From Lactifluus volemus (Eukaryota > Basidiomycota > Agaricomycetes > Russulales > Russulaceae): a stretch of DNA of 64,000 nucleotides. The notes under the pieces were generated by a model. It was not told where the DNA came from. It ran no database searches and saw only the letters and a program-made list of their open reading frames with translations. Every line of letters begins with the position of its first letter. Position 1 is the stretch's first letter. The DNA is taken from contig WTXI01000115.1 of assembly GCA_022376515.1 (NCBI GenBank), positions 49,288 to 113,287 on the forward strand, given 5' to 3'. Below are positions 54,105 to 64,000 of the stretch, in pieces. A program made the translations under genes and the position numbers.

Positions 54105-54900
54105 TGCCGTGTGGCGGTTATCGCCACAAATTGTCAGCGGGATAGTAAAGCGCGTGCTTAGGACCAGTCCCCATTCATCAAATCCGAGGATTTGGAGGGT
54201 CTCGCGAGCGAAGTCGTCAATGAGACAAATCTAACCGGCCTCAGTAGTCAATTCAAGGTGTGAGAGGTATTAGAAGGTGCTATCAGAGACATCGACCGCA
54301 TCGACCGTGGAGTTAATGAGTGAAGGATCGATATCGTCCAACTATATTTCTACGAAAAAAATCCTGTGGCGACTGCTCGACCACGGTGATGTTATATGCG
54401 ATCAACTCATTAGCAGTCCATCAGTTCGCGGGAATCCTTCCACGCGGACTGGAATCCGAGTCGTCCATCGGTGTTGGATATATGACTTGAACTATTGCAA
54501 TGGTGACTGATGAATACCAGATATTGCCCGGATTCCTGTGTTCGGCCACGACACCCTAAGTCGCTATAACCTGCCGATCCAGTTGCGTGCGACGGTGCGA
54601 GGAGACTGAGGAGATAATGTCGGTCGAGTTGTTGCACGTCATTTGTGTAACTCGATTCGCGCCGATCTTGGATCACCATGAACTTTTCGGTCTTTGCTAG
54701 CTTTGCGAGTAATTTCCTGGATTCTACAGCTTGGTTCGAGTTGCCAGTTCTTCGATGCCGACTATATGGTATGGGCTCCGGTCTGGAACACCCCTTTAAT
54801 ATCAATGTAGGCTATAGCCAGGAGAGTTGCACATGGAAAATCACCGCTCGTTGTGTATCACCGTACCAAGCACAAGGTTACACATGTATGTAGAATCACA
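54105..54900. other. Duplicated flank of the membrane-protein gene (inverted copy)
   Basis: About 54410-54850 is the inverted counterpart of 11140-11480. No protein is recognised, and the rest (54105-54400) is unassigned. Confidence 0.5.
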
Positions 54901-56174
54901 TTATTTACGAAGGACCCAATCCCACACCTTGAGTAGAGTAACTGAGACCACAACCAAAATATTATAGGAGGTGGCTTTTACTGCTGTTAATATCAGGGTG
55001 ATATGGTCTCGCCAGTTGATTAGAAGGGCAGCCAGGGATCCGGACATTGAGAGAACCATAATAAAGCGACACCATATCATTGCACTTACAAACTTCGCTC
55101 CCACTAGTTCACCAAAATATAATGACACCGCAAATCCTGGCACAATACATAAGAACACAAGGTAAGTGAAAGTTCCTAAAGACCATACAAAAGTCAACAC
55201 TTCATTCGTTTTTTAATAATAATAAATGCCACAGCACTCACTTTTAGAAATTGTATCTTTGTCACAAAATGTCCAACAGATAATTGCCAGGTGGAAAGAG
55301 GATTGGAAGTGAAGGCGAGGAAGGATATCACTGAGGACAAGTACTGCATAGCTTTGTTGGATAACAGCGTAGTAATGGGGTTGTGGGGTATCACTGTAGA
55401 AAAGTATTGCACCGGGTTCATGCTCTCCAAGTTGGGAGTTGAGCGTGAAAACAAAGATGGTTGTGGATGTAGCCCAGCACAGTGATACCAGCAGTGTCAG
55501 GAGAGAAATGTTTTCTTTCACAAGTTCCCTCATGTATAGTGTGAGATGGTCCATAGCTTCAAGTTTGCTCTTGACCCCTGTTTAAACAATGGAATGTCAT
55601 GGACCTGCTTGGCTGATATTCTGTTACTAATATAAGACTCACCATCATGATGGTTTAGCCTTCTGTGTGCTATGGATGCTATGGATGCTATGGCACGTAG
55701 GAAGACAGCAAACCAAGATAAGATTAATATGGACCATATGGTCACAGAGCTTGCCAATGACGTTTTGAATAGGGCTCGGGTACCGTGGGTATCATGCTCG
55801 GTATCATGAAGTAGTGACTCAGATACAAAGATTTCTGCCAGTGACAGTTCCTTTGTGGTGTTATCCATTTTCATGTTAGGGAAAGACACCAAGAATGTCC
55901 AAATTACTATAAACAACACTGTGGACTATGCAGTTAGCATCTCATTGATTACTACAATAAATTGTTATCTCACCCGAATGACCAAACGGATGATGCACAA
56001 ATGTCAGAATAGGAGAAAGGCAGTCACCCTCAAAGAACCACTGCCATATTTCAGGGTATTGTCTCCGGAGCTCCGCAAGCAAGCCATATCTGTGTACCAT
56101 GACCATGCTACCATCAGCTTAGCAGCCTTCCATCGCTGATGAGGGCTTACATAAAAGGTAGGAATACTACCACC
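54901..56174 (-). pseudogene. Multipass membrane protein of unknown function, copy 2 (5' end removed by LINE)
   Basis: The minus-strand homologue of 9702-11071. Open exon-like pieces: about 56130-56050 (LMVAWSWYTDMACLR), about 55930-55640 (starts STVLFIVIWTFLVSFPNMKM), about 55575-55245 (LTLYMRELVKENISLLTLLV, YYAVIQQSYAVLVLSDILPR) and a last exon 55200-54901 ending KVWDWVLRK. This copy keeps a 110-residue exon open that is broken in copy 1. Homology stops abruptly at 56174, where the LINE begins, so the first exon with the start codon is missing. Five or more membrane segments; function unknown. Confidence 0.6.
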
Positions 56175-56743
56175 GGGGGACCTTGTACCCGAACCACCAC
56201 CATGTTCGGATACTCTTACGCCACAGCGTGAGTCAGGTTGTCCGAGTAAAAATACTCGCACACGGTGAACATCATCACCCCCCCCAAGGAGGAAAACCCC
56301 CCTCCAAAATAAACCTGCGAGAGCACAAACCACACAACCCACACGTAAAATACCCACCACTGGTGATACCCACCTAATGCCCCACATAATACCAATAAAG
56401 TAACCTGAACCACGAAATGTACACGCAGACTACGCGAAAGTGTCCCTAATGTCCCGAATGCCTTCAACCCCCCCGTAAGATAAGAAACAAACAGAATACC
56501 ACCCCCCCATACAAACGACCCCCCCCCCCGAGGACCCCCTCTCTTCAGCCCCCCAACCTGAACCTCCCCCCAAAAACGCACAAGGCACCACAACCACCCT
56601 CGCATCAACCAATATCGCTTCGACAACACTAACCCAAAACACCCAGACCCGCCAGGGCACCCCCCCCCCAAAAAAAATAAACCCCCAACACCAAACCCCA
56701 ACCAAACCACCCAACCGTCCGTAACCCTCCTACGCACTCCAAC

Positions 56744-58192
56744 ATGGACACCGCCCCAGAACCCATGCTCACCGACGAACCCGGAACTCCAGTACCCAAC
56801 CCGGAAAACAAACGAAAGCGCACCCTCTCGGACCCCATCACCGAACCCACCCCCAAACGGCCCAATGAAACCACCCCCCTCACCCCCCCTCCCTTCACGA
56901 TCCATACCTCCCGCTTCCTCAGAGGCCCGGAAAGCCAATCCCCCCCTCCCTCCCCCTGCGCCGAAGCATTAAAAAGGAAAAAACCGCAGCACGAGACATC
57001 CCCCCCCCCCAACCGAGACAGCCAAACAGCCATAGAACAAGTCCAACAACGCCAAGCCAACGAGACGGCCCAAGAACCCCACACAACCAGTAGACAAACA
57101 AAAGATGCGGACCCACCAGTCGAGCTCAAGAACACCGAAATGATGGCCCGACTCGCAGCCGTCACCGTGAGGGGAAACCCGAGAGCACAAGGAACGCCGA
57201 AACCCCACCCAAGAGAAAGCTACCTGGACACCAAAATGCCGGAAATTCATGAGGAACACCCCATGGGACCCCTAGTAAACATCGACTCCGACCAAATCCA
57301 AGACTGGACCTACAAAGTCACCACCGGGAAAGTACTCGCACGCCCCTTCGGGACAGACGTCCACTATATCCCAAACCACCGAGATATCGCGAATGACCTA
57401 ATGTCAGCAATCAAAGAAATCACCGGTCTGTCAAACGTCTCCGTAGCAGAACCGGCCAAGGCCCCCATCGTCTGCCAAGAAACCAAAATCAAAACCCCGA
57501 TGACGTTCCTTATCCACGATCTGTCAGACAACGACGTCACCCTTCTCACGGACAGACAGGTCTGGGCATCCCAAAACCTTACCTTCGAAATCATCCCCTT
57601 TCCCCCCAAAAGACCCTCCTTCCTCTTCACCATAAGTGGCATAGCGACCCACTCCGAAGACAACATTAAAGAACTCATCCTGAAAACATGGAAAGACACC
57701 AACTCCGAAGCCTTCTTCGACACCTTCCTACAGGAAACCCCCCCCTTCTTCCAAAACGCCCTCTACCACGAAATAAACAGATACATCGACTCGATTGACA
57801 TAAAGCGCCTCGACATAAAAATGGAAGGCGGACGCGACGACCCCCACTTCAACGTGTACGCCGATAGCGCCCTCCTCCCTAACACCGGAATATGGCTTGA
57901 CACCCGCAATTTCCTCCGCAAACGCATTTACCGCTCCTCGACCCTAGGCCGAGGTAACGTCGAACTAAACAAATTCCACTGCCGTCTATGCCATGGCAAA
58001 GACCACCCGAAGGGGCTATGCCCCTTCCCCAAAATACCAGGATGGAAAGGCCCGACCAGACCCGACAGGCCCGAGCGTAACCAGCCCATAAACCAACCCA
58101 ACCGTCCCCGACGATCTCTCCCACACCCAGAAGGACCTCGCGAAAGACGCCCAGCCCCGAGGAGGAGCGTAAATAGAAACTTCCCTTACTAA
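56744..58192 (+). CDS. LINE ORF1 (nucleic-acid-binding protein with CCHC knuckle)
   Basis: 482 aa. The Pro/Thr/Lys-rich N-terminal third is probably disordered; the middle (residues about 180-400) resembles the ORF1 domain of Tad1-like LINEs (DWTYKVTTGKVLARPFGTD; TPMTFLIHDLSDNDVTLL; PSFLFTISGIA). At about residue 412 there is a zinc knuckle C-x2-C-x4-H-x4-C (CRLCHGKDHPKGLC), followed by a basic tail. Such proteins coat the element RNA and take part in reverse transcription. The frame is complete, with its start shortly after the C-rich leader and a stop 126 bp before ORF2. Confidence 0.85.
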   Translation: MDTAPEPMLTDEPGTPVPNPENKRKRTLSDPITEPTPKRPNETTPLTPPPFTIHTSRFLRGPESQSPPPSPCAEALKRKKPQHETSPPPNRDSQTAIEQVQQRQANETAQEPHTTSRQTKDADPPVELKNTEMMARLAAVTVRGNPRAQGTPKPHPRESYLDTKMPEIHEEHPMGPLVNIDSDQIQDWTYKVTTGKVLARPFGTDVHYIPNHRDIANDLMSAIKEITGLSNVSVAEPAKAPIVCQETKIKTPMTFLIHDLSDNDVTLLTDRQVWASQNLTFEIIPFPPKRPSFLFTISGIATHSEDNIKELILKTWKDTNSEAFFDTFLQETPPFFQNALYHEINRYIDSIDIKRLDIKMEGGRDDPHFNVYADSALLPNTGIWLDTRNFLRKRIYRSSTLGRGNVELNKFHCRLCHGKDHPKGLCPFPKIPGWKGPTRPDRPERNQPINQPNRPRRSLPHPEGPRERRPAPRRSVNRNFPY

Positions 58193-58318
58193 ACGATGCC
58201 CACAAATCAAAAACATAGTAAAACGTAATTAAACGTAGCCACCATGTACATAGCCGAAGAGAAATAAACCCCCCGCTCAGTCGATAAACCGCTAAACAAA
58301 ACCCTAACTCAATCCACC

Positions 58319-61300
58319 ATGAGCACACCCACCCGCAACGTAAACCACCCCCAACGCGAACACCACGCACATGATACCCCACACACACCCCTAAGAGAAC
58401 GCGGCGATAGCCCCACATGCGAACACCACGCAACAAAAAACCTAAGCCAAAGCATAAGAGCTAACGGCATAAACAAAAACCACCGTAAGGAAAATCAACC
58501 CCAACGCGAAAAACACGCACCCGAAAACACACACACAACCATAAGAGACCACGGCGATAGCCCCACAGACGAAGACCAGCCAACAGAAAACCTAAACCCA
58601 AACATAAGCAGAAATAACAACCCACACCGTAACCACCGCGAAAACCACACACCAAACAACCGCCAAAATAGACCAAGGGCCAACCCCCCACCCCCCAGCA
58701 ACAGAAGGGACGCAAACCCACGCCAAGCCACACCCACACCCACACCCCAAATCACACGAAACGACAGCCCAACCCGAGAGACCCACAGACCAACGCAGCC
58801 TAAAAAGAAAGGAATGAGAAAAAGAGCCAACATAAAAATCGCAACACTCAACATGAATGGCCTGCACGTCAGCGCGGAAAGCAGAAATGGCTTTGAGAAA
58901 TGGTCAGAAATAAACGCGACAATGAAACGAGAGAACATAGCTATCCTCGCCCTCCAAGAAACACACCTAGACGAAACACTCACCTCGGGAATCAAAGACA
59001 TATTCCAGAAAAGACTCCAAATCTATAACTCCGAAAACGAACAGGCCCCAAGAACATCGGCTGGCGTCGCCTTCGTAATCAACAAAGACCTCATAAACCT
59101 ACACCGAATCGAAACGCGCACGCTAATACCAGGACGCGCCCTGTCCCTAAAAATTAAGTGGCACGAAAACGAAGAAACAAAACTCATAAATGTATACGCC
59201 CCCAACAATAGAACGGAACACAAACCTTTCTGGCAAAAACTCGAAGCCCAAAGAACCAAGCACAACATCCCAAGACCCGACTTCCTCCTAGGCGACTTCA
59301 ACCTAACAGAGGACGCCATAGACAGAGCGCCGCCCAAACTAGACAACACAAATGCCGCGGAAGCCCTTAGAGACTTGAGACAGGACCTAGAGGTGATAGA
59401 TCAATGGAGACACGTGCACCCAGGTACTCACGAATATACATATCGCGCGACACACAACAACGCCCAAATTAAATCCAGATTAGATAGAATATACATAACA
59501 AAACAGAAAACGAACCTCACCTTCGACTGGCACATAGGCCCCAGCACAGTCCCAACGGACCACTGGATGGTCTCCGTCCGCTTCGCACCCACAAACGCCA
59601 CGCGCCTAGGAACAGGACGATGGACCTGGCCCCTAAACGCCCTAAACAACAAAAAACTGATAAATAAAACCCAAAAACTAGGCAAAGCCCTAGAACACAA
59701 ACTAGAAAACCTAAACCAAGCAAACCGACAGAACGAAAATGCGCAAACCCTCTGGGCGCAGTTCAAAACCAACATAACCACACAAGCAAAAGCCGAAACA
59801 TCCGCGGCGCATTTCAGAAGAGCATCGAAAATCCGAAACCTAAACAAAGACCGAGAACGCATTCTCCAAGACGAACGCTTCGAAGAAGACCCCAAGCTCC
59901 AGTGGGAGGAAGCGCTCCTAGCCGACAAACTCGCACACCTAGAGAGGCTAAATAGCTCCAACCAAAGAGCAAAAACGGCCGCCAAAATATCGACCCAAGG
60001 GGAGAGACTTGGTGCCGCGTGGGCAAACGTCGCCAAAGCAAAGAAGCCAAAGATAAACATAAATAGACTGCGACCCCTAGACACAACCGATCAACGCTTC
60101 GTAACGAACACTAAGAAGATGGCGGAGTTAGCGAAAGAATACCACGAGAACATACAAACAAAAGACCTTCACCCCTTCAGAGACGACCAAGAAAGAGAGA
60201 ACGCGGAACTCCAAATCCTCCAAAACATCCCACCCAAACAACGACTCAGCAACCCGGAGATGTCCCACCTCCAATCAGGTATAACGCAGAAGGACGTCGA
60301 AACAGCCCTTAAGAAAGCGAAAAACGGGACCGCAACGGGGCTGGACGGATGCCCGCACGAATTATGGAAAACCCTGAATAAAAACTTTGAAAAAGCAAAG
60401 AAACATCGAAAACCAGCCTTCAACATCATAAAAACACTTACCATAGTCTTCCGCGACATCCAACTCCACGGAATAGACCCCCGCCTCAACTTCGCGGAGG
60501 GGTGGATGTGCCCGATATACAAGAAAAAAGACAAAACGAATATAGAGAATTACCGCCCGATTACCCTACTAAACACCGACTATAAACTCCTAACCAAAGC
60601 GCTCGCTCTACAACTGTCAACCGTCATCAGCCCCCTAATACATAGCGACCAAGCGGGATTCATACCTGGAAGGTCCATCTTCGACCACATACGACTCACG
60701 AAAGTCATGACCAAATATACCGAGATGACGAAAGAAAACGGCGCTATAATAGCCCTGGATCAAGAGAAAGCATATGATAAAATATCACACTCGTACCTCT
60801 GGAAGACACTGGAAGCCTTCAACATCCCCCCACGTTTCAGGAACACTGTCAAACACCTATACGAACGCGCTACCACAATAGTCGCGATAAACGGCATCTT
60901 CAGTAAACCATACCAAGTGACGCGGGGCGTCCGACAAGGCGACCCCCTATCATGCTTCCTCTTCAACCTTGCCATCGAACCGATGGCATGCATGCTACGA
61001 TGCAGCACCAACCTCAAAGGTTTCGTGATCCCGAACGCCCCGGAACCCCTGATAGTAAACCTCTTCGCGGACGACACAGTCGTCTACCTCAGGGAAGAGG
61101 ACGATTTCGAGAATCTACAAAACACACTGGACCAATGGTGCAAAGCGTCAGGAGCGAAATTCAACAAAGAGAAAACAGAAATCTTACCCATCGGACAGGA
61201 GGCGCACAGACGCCGAGTGTCTGAAGAACGAACCCTACACCCCCAACATCGGCCCATAAACCAGAGCATCCGGATAGCCAAAGACGGAGAGGCAATTAGA

Positions 61301-61867
61301 TCGCTAGGGGCATGGATTGGATACAACACAGAAGAGGCGACACCATGGGAGCCAATCCTAGACAAAATTAAAGCCGAGCTAAGTAGATGGAAACACACAC
61401 ACCCCACCAGACAGGGGAAGAAAACGATAGCCCAAGCGGTAATAGGCTCTAGAACCCAGTTTCTAACCAAAGCACAAGGAATGCCGGACCACATCCTCGA
61501 CGACCTAACCAAAGAAATCAGCCACCTAATATGGGGAGATGACGCACCGCGCCTAGCAAAAGACGTCCTCCACGAAGTACACCTCGAAGGAGGCCTACAA
61601 CTCCTAGACCTCAAAACGAGGAACGAAGCAATTGAAATAATGTGGCTTAAAAGCTACTTATCGAATAAGAGGCCACTATGGGCAATTGCAACAGACGCCC
61701 TAATAAACGAATCAGCGCCAACAACAATACCGGAAGAAACCAGAGTCAGCCCCTTCCTCCAAACTTGGAACGCACCTTCAAAAGGGAAAAGAACAGAACA
61801 CCTGGACAGAGACACATCAAAACTAATAAGACCGCCAAAAAACATAATGTCACCTTCGCCCCAATAA
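58319..61867 (+). CDS. LINE ORF2: APE endonuclease and reverse transcriptase
   Basis: 1182 codons in this frame. The first 160 residues are His/Asn/Arg-rich with an internal duplication (the REH/REKHA...GDSPT units). The APE-type endonuclease follows: KIATLNMNGLHV (about 173), LQETHLDE (about 214), LLGDFNLTEDAIDR (about 322) and TDHWM (about 413). Reverse transcriptase: WMCPIYKKKDKTNIENYRPI (about 728), DQAGFIPGRSIFDH, ALDQEKAYDKISH, GVRQGDPLSCFLFN, and the catalytic FADD at 916-919. The frame ends prematurely at 61867, where the coding sequence continues in the next frame (see the next entry), so this copy is broken. Confidence 0.88.
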   Translation: MSTPTRNVNHPQREHHAHDTPHTPLRERGDSPTCEHHATKNLSQSIRANGINKNHRKENQPQREKHAPENTHTTIRDHGDSPTDEDQPTENLNPNISRNNNPHRNHRENHTPNNRQNRPRANPPPPSNRRDANPRQATPTPTPQITRNDSPTRETHRPTQPKKKGMRKRANIKIATLNMNGLHVSAESRNGFEKWSEINATMKRENIAILALQETHLDETLTSGIKDIFQKRLQIYNSENEQAPRTSAGVAFVINKDLINLHRIETRTLIPGRALSLKIKWHENEETKLINVYAPNNRTEHKPFWQKLEAQRTKHNIPRPDFLLGDFNLTEDAIDRAPPKLDNTNAAEALRDLRQDLEVIDQWRHVHPGTHEYTYRATHNNAQIKSRLDRIYITKQKTNLTFDWHIGPSTVPTDHWMVSVRFAPTNATRLGTGRWTWPLNALNNKKLINKTQKLGKALEHKLENLNQANRQNENAQTLWAQFKTNITTQAKAETSAAHFRRASKIRNLNKDRERILQDERFEEDPKLQWEEALLADKLAHLERLNSSNQRAKTAAKISTQGERLGAAWANVAKAKKPKININRLRPLDTTDQRFVTNTKKMAELAKEYHENIQTKDLHPFRDDQERENAELQILQNIPPKQRLSNPEMSHLQSGITQKDVETALKKAKNGTATGLDGCPHELWKTLNKNFEKAKKHRKPAFNIIKTLTIVFRDIQLHGIDPRLNFAEGWMCPIYKKKDKTNIENYRPITLLNTDYKLLTKALALQLSTVISPLIHSDQAGFIPGRSIFDHIRLTKVMTKYTEMTKENGAIIALDQEKAYDKISHSYLWKTLEAFNIPPRFRNTVKHLYERATTIVAINGIFSKPYQVTRGVRQGDPLSCFLFNLAIEPMACMLRCSTNLKGFVIPNAPEPLIVNLFADDTVVYLREEDDFENLQNTLDQWCKASGAKFNKEKTEILPIGQEAHRRRVSEERTLHPQHRPINQSIRIAKDGEAIRSLGAWIGYNTEEATPWEPILDKIKAELSRWKHTHPTRQGKKTIAQAVIGSRTQFLTKAQGMPDHILDDLTKEISHLIWGDDAPRLAKDVLHEVHLEGGLQLLDLKTRNEAIEIMWLKSYLSNKRPLWAIATDALINESAPTTIPEETRVSPFLQTWNAPSKGKRTEHLDRDTSKLIRPPKNIMSPSPQ

Positions 61868-63660
61868 GCCTGTCAAGAGCCCTGAAGGAACAACTACCAG
61901 CATGGTTCCACCCAGGAAACACGAGAAAACGCCACAAAACCCGGCCTCCCGATGCCTCATACAAAACCATAACTCACGAAAGATAAAAGACCTCATTAGA
62001 ATCACAAGACGACTAACAAGAGAACACAACCACTTACACATCCCGGTCTTCCTATGCCCCTGCGACGACTGCGAACTCGACCGTAGCCACGGATGCGAGA
62101 ACCCACAGAAATGCGCCGCCGAAGCACAAAAACGCCTACAACGAATCGCCCCCAAGTTCCAACCCCTCCTCCCAACCCACAACGACAACCTGTCCCTAAC
62201 GAGAAGACGGAAACAGAAAAACCGAGAAGCGCGCCCCAGAAATGAGAGCATCACCTTCAACCCATCGACGACCACCCAAGAAAACCTAGCAGACGGTTTC
62301 AGAATCTTCGTGGACAAATCTAAAGTATCTAACTTACCGGCGGAACGCCAAACCCGTGCCCATGGCATAAGCCTCGACAACGAGCTGACTACAGTATACA
62401 CGGACGGAGCCTGCCTAAACAACGGCAAAGCCAACGCCCAATGTGGAGCCGGAATATGGTTCGCAGAAGGAGACAACCAAAACCGCGCGATCAAAGTCCC
62501 AGGCGATGAACAGTCGAACCAAATCGGAGAGATCGCGGCCATCATCAAAGCAATAGAAATGACCGAAAACTACGTCCCGCTACTCATAAAGTCAGACTCG
62601 AAATACGCCATCGAAGGCCTAACAACCCACCTAGATAACTGGGAAGACCAAGGATGGATCGGAATCAAGAATAGTAAATGGTTCAAAAGAGCGGCTTACC
62701 TGCTAAGAGCACGATCTGCCCCCACCAGCTTCCAATGGGTAAAGGGACATAATGGTGAACTAGGAAATGAACTCAGCGACGAACTGGCCAAAGAAGGGAT
62801 GGAGAAAACAGTACCAGATGACCTACCACTGGAAATCCCGGAACGCTTTGACATTCAAGGAGCGAAGCTCTCAAAAATAACCCAAGCAACAGCCTATAAA
62901 GGGATAATCAGCGCCAAACGCAAACACTCTAGACAGACAACAACCCGGAACCTAGAAAGAATAAGAGAAGACATAAGTAACCACCTTGGCCACCTAGAAA
63001 AAGACGAAGCAATCTGGAAAAGCACTCACAACGATCCATCAACCCAAAGTCGGACAATTCCTCTTCAACGCGATCCACGGCACCCAAAAGATAGGGAGCT
63101 TCTGGTCCCACATCAGCAATATGGAGGAAAGAGCCATGTGCCCAACATGCGACGTGATAGAATCAATGGAACACATACTAACAGAGTGCCAACACCCCAC
63201 AAGACAACAAATCTGGAACCACGCCCGAGAAATGTGGCCACACAACGACCAGACCTGGCCACCCGTAACGCTAGGAACCGCACTGGGCTGCGGTCTCCTA
63301 TCATACAGCCCTCAGAACAACCAAAGGGAGGAAGGGCCCGAAGCGGCCACGCCGAGAACACCCCACACAAGAGGGGCATCCCGCCTACTCCAGATCCTGT
63401 GGTCCGAGGCAACCCACCTGATATGGGTGTTAAGATGCGATAGGGTTATACAAGAAACCCAACACTCACCCCAGGAAGTCAAAAAACGCTGGACAAGAAG
63501 ATCAATAAACGACTAATCGAAGACAAAATCCTGGCAACGAAGATATCCCGCACAAACGAAACGCTCACCTTAATCAAAAACACATGGGAAAACGCCCTAG
63601 AAAAACAGAATCGGAACCTAAGCCCAGAATGGATAACACGAGACGAGACCTTCTCGTAGT
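61840..63660 (+). pseudogene. LINE ORF2 3' part: RNase H and Cys/His motif, frameshifted
   Basis: The coding sequence changes frame at least four times. The conserved NVTFAPISLSRALKEQLPAW lies at about 61845-61905 in the second frame. From about 61925 the third frame carries the RNase H domain (YTDGACLNNGKANAQCGAGI; GEIAAIIKAIE; SDSKYAIEGL; WVKGHNGELGNELSDELAKE), readable to about 63020. Around 63020-63030 the frame shifts again, giving HGTQKIGSFW and CPTCDVIESMEHILTEC (63136-63186). Near 63480-63490 it shifts back and runs KKINKRLIEDKILATKISRT to a stop at 63660. All domains are recognisable, so the damage is recent. Sequencing error in homopolymers is an alternative. Confidence 0.8.
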
Positions 63661-64000
63661 CTCGTAGAACGAACCCAGCTAGGAGCAAACCAAACAGACC
63701 AAAGATAAGACTTGAGCGCCGCGTTTCGCCATAACCAAACTGCGACAAACTGAAACAAACACTCCCGGGATGATGCCCCCCCTCCAAAGCATCCAGGACC
63801 CAGTCCTGCCTAGACAACACGAAAAGAGGTTTTTAGTGGGTAGTACCACGGTCACACCGCCAATGAGTCCCACACTACCCCATACCAGGGGTGTGCATAA
63901 ACGCATTTTTGTCCTCCTTCGGGTTTCGGGCCGCACGGCCCGCTCCAGCGCATTAGTGTAGTGCTGTTAGGTAACTTAGTTACTATCTTCAAACTACCTA
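63661..64000. other. LINE 3' untranslated region / right edge
   Basis: No coding region. It probably belongs to the LINE 3' UTR; the element's true end is not recognisable inside the window. Confidence 0.5.

Larger units (their letters stand above)
56175..63980 (+). mobile_element. Tad1-like non-LTR retrotransposon (LINE)
   Basis: The 5' junction is fixed at 56174/56175 by loss of homology to the membrane-protein copy at 9.9 kb. The 5' UTR (to 56743) is C-rich; then come ORF1 (56744-58192), ORF2 (58319 onward) with APE endonuclease and reverse transcriptase, an RNase H domain and a C-terminal Cys/His motif, in the order typical of the Tad1 clade of fungal LINEs. The plus strand is rich in A and C and poor in T. 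The 3' UTR runs toward the right edge (GGTAACTTAGTTACTATC near 63970); no poly-A, and no continuation of the interrupted gene, is seen before 64000, so the 3' end may lie at or beyond the edge. Confidence 0.9.

Noticed and set aside
56216..57165. Long minus-strand Gly/Trp/Val-rich frames
   Set aside because: They are the antisense of the C-rich LINE leader and ORF1, which has clear coding motifs on the plus strand.
1..64000. CRISPR array, bacterial-type operons, ribosome binding sites, rRNA
   Set aside because: None seen; intron structure and gene families show that the DNA is from a eukaryote.

Overview
The window looks like genomic DNA of a basidiomycete, most likely an agaricomycete mushroom-forming fungus. 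Genes are cut by many short GT-AG introns (about 40-70 nt). Several families are ones I know from Agaricomycetes: DUF6534 seven-helix proteins, an SDR of the retinol-dehydrogenase type, and a Tad1-like LINE. DNA transposons are abundant. Most real genes become visible only when short exons are joined; I did this by hand from reading frame, splice sites and phase, so exon borders are predictions.

Layout. 1-4.4 kb: a TA-flanked MITE (301-819), a 1.6-kb non-autonomous element with a strongly polarised pyrimidine-rich core (1290-2932), and gene-poor DNA. 4.6-5.8 kb: a bZIP factor of the Hac1/XBP1 type whose two reading frames are bridged by a predicted 38-nt Ire1-type intron (5325-5362). 7.2-9.4 kb: an AT-ended transposon carrying a piece of an NAD(P)-binding (NmrA-like) gene. 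9.7-11.5 kb: a decayed multipass membrane protein gene, with a second, inverted copy at 54.4-56.2 kb. 11.7-12.2 kb: a small Chz1-like H2A.Z chaperone gene (minus strand). 14.5-18.7 kb: three tandem PLAC8-type cysteine-rich genes. 18.9-20.9 kb: a 637-residue protein with a basidiomycete N-terminal domain of unknown function. 23.1-25.2 kb: a 15-exon DUF6534 membrane protein. 25.5-25.9 kb: a palindromic CACTG-ended MITE. 26.1-28.1 kb: a PD-(D/E)xK-like plus protein-kinase fusion resembling Crinkler-type effectors.

28.3-45.8 kb is a tandemly amplified block on the minus strand: five copies of an uncharacterised two-exon gene (putative nuclear coiled-coil N-terminus plus a conserved C-terminal domain) interleaved with three six-exon SDR genes, and with two decayed fragments of the uncharacterised gene. 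47.3-54.1 kb is a second copy of the 1.3-2.9 kb element, split by a complete 5-kb hAT transposon with 18-bp inverted ends, an 8-bp target duplication and a multi-exon transposase. 56.2 kb to the right edge is a Tad1-like LINE (ORF1 with CCHC knuckle; APE endonuclease, reverse transcriptase, RNase H) that cuts the inverted membrane-protein copy and carries several frameshifts.

The most interesting observation is the Ire1-type intron in the bZIP gene: two 7-nt loops with cleavable CNG^C, each on a 5-bp stem, excise 38 nt and join exactly the two frames that look coding. Also notable are the SDR/unknown-gene cassette array, the nuclease-kinase fusion, and the two related C-rich elements.
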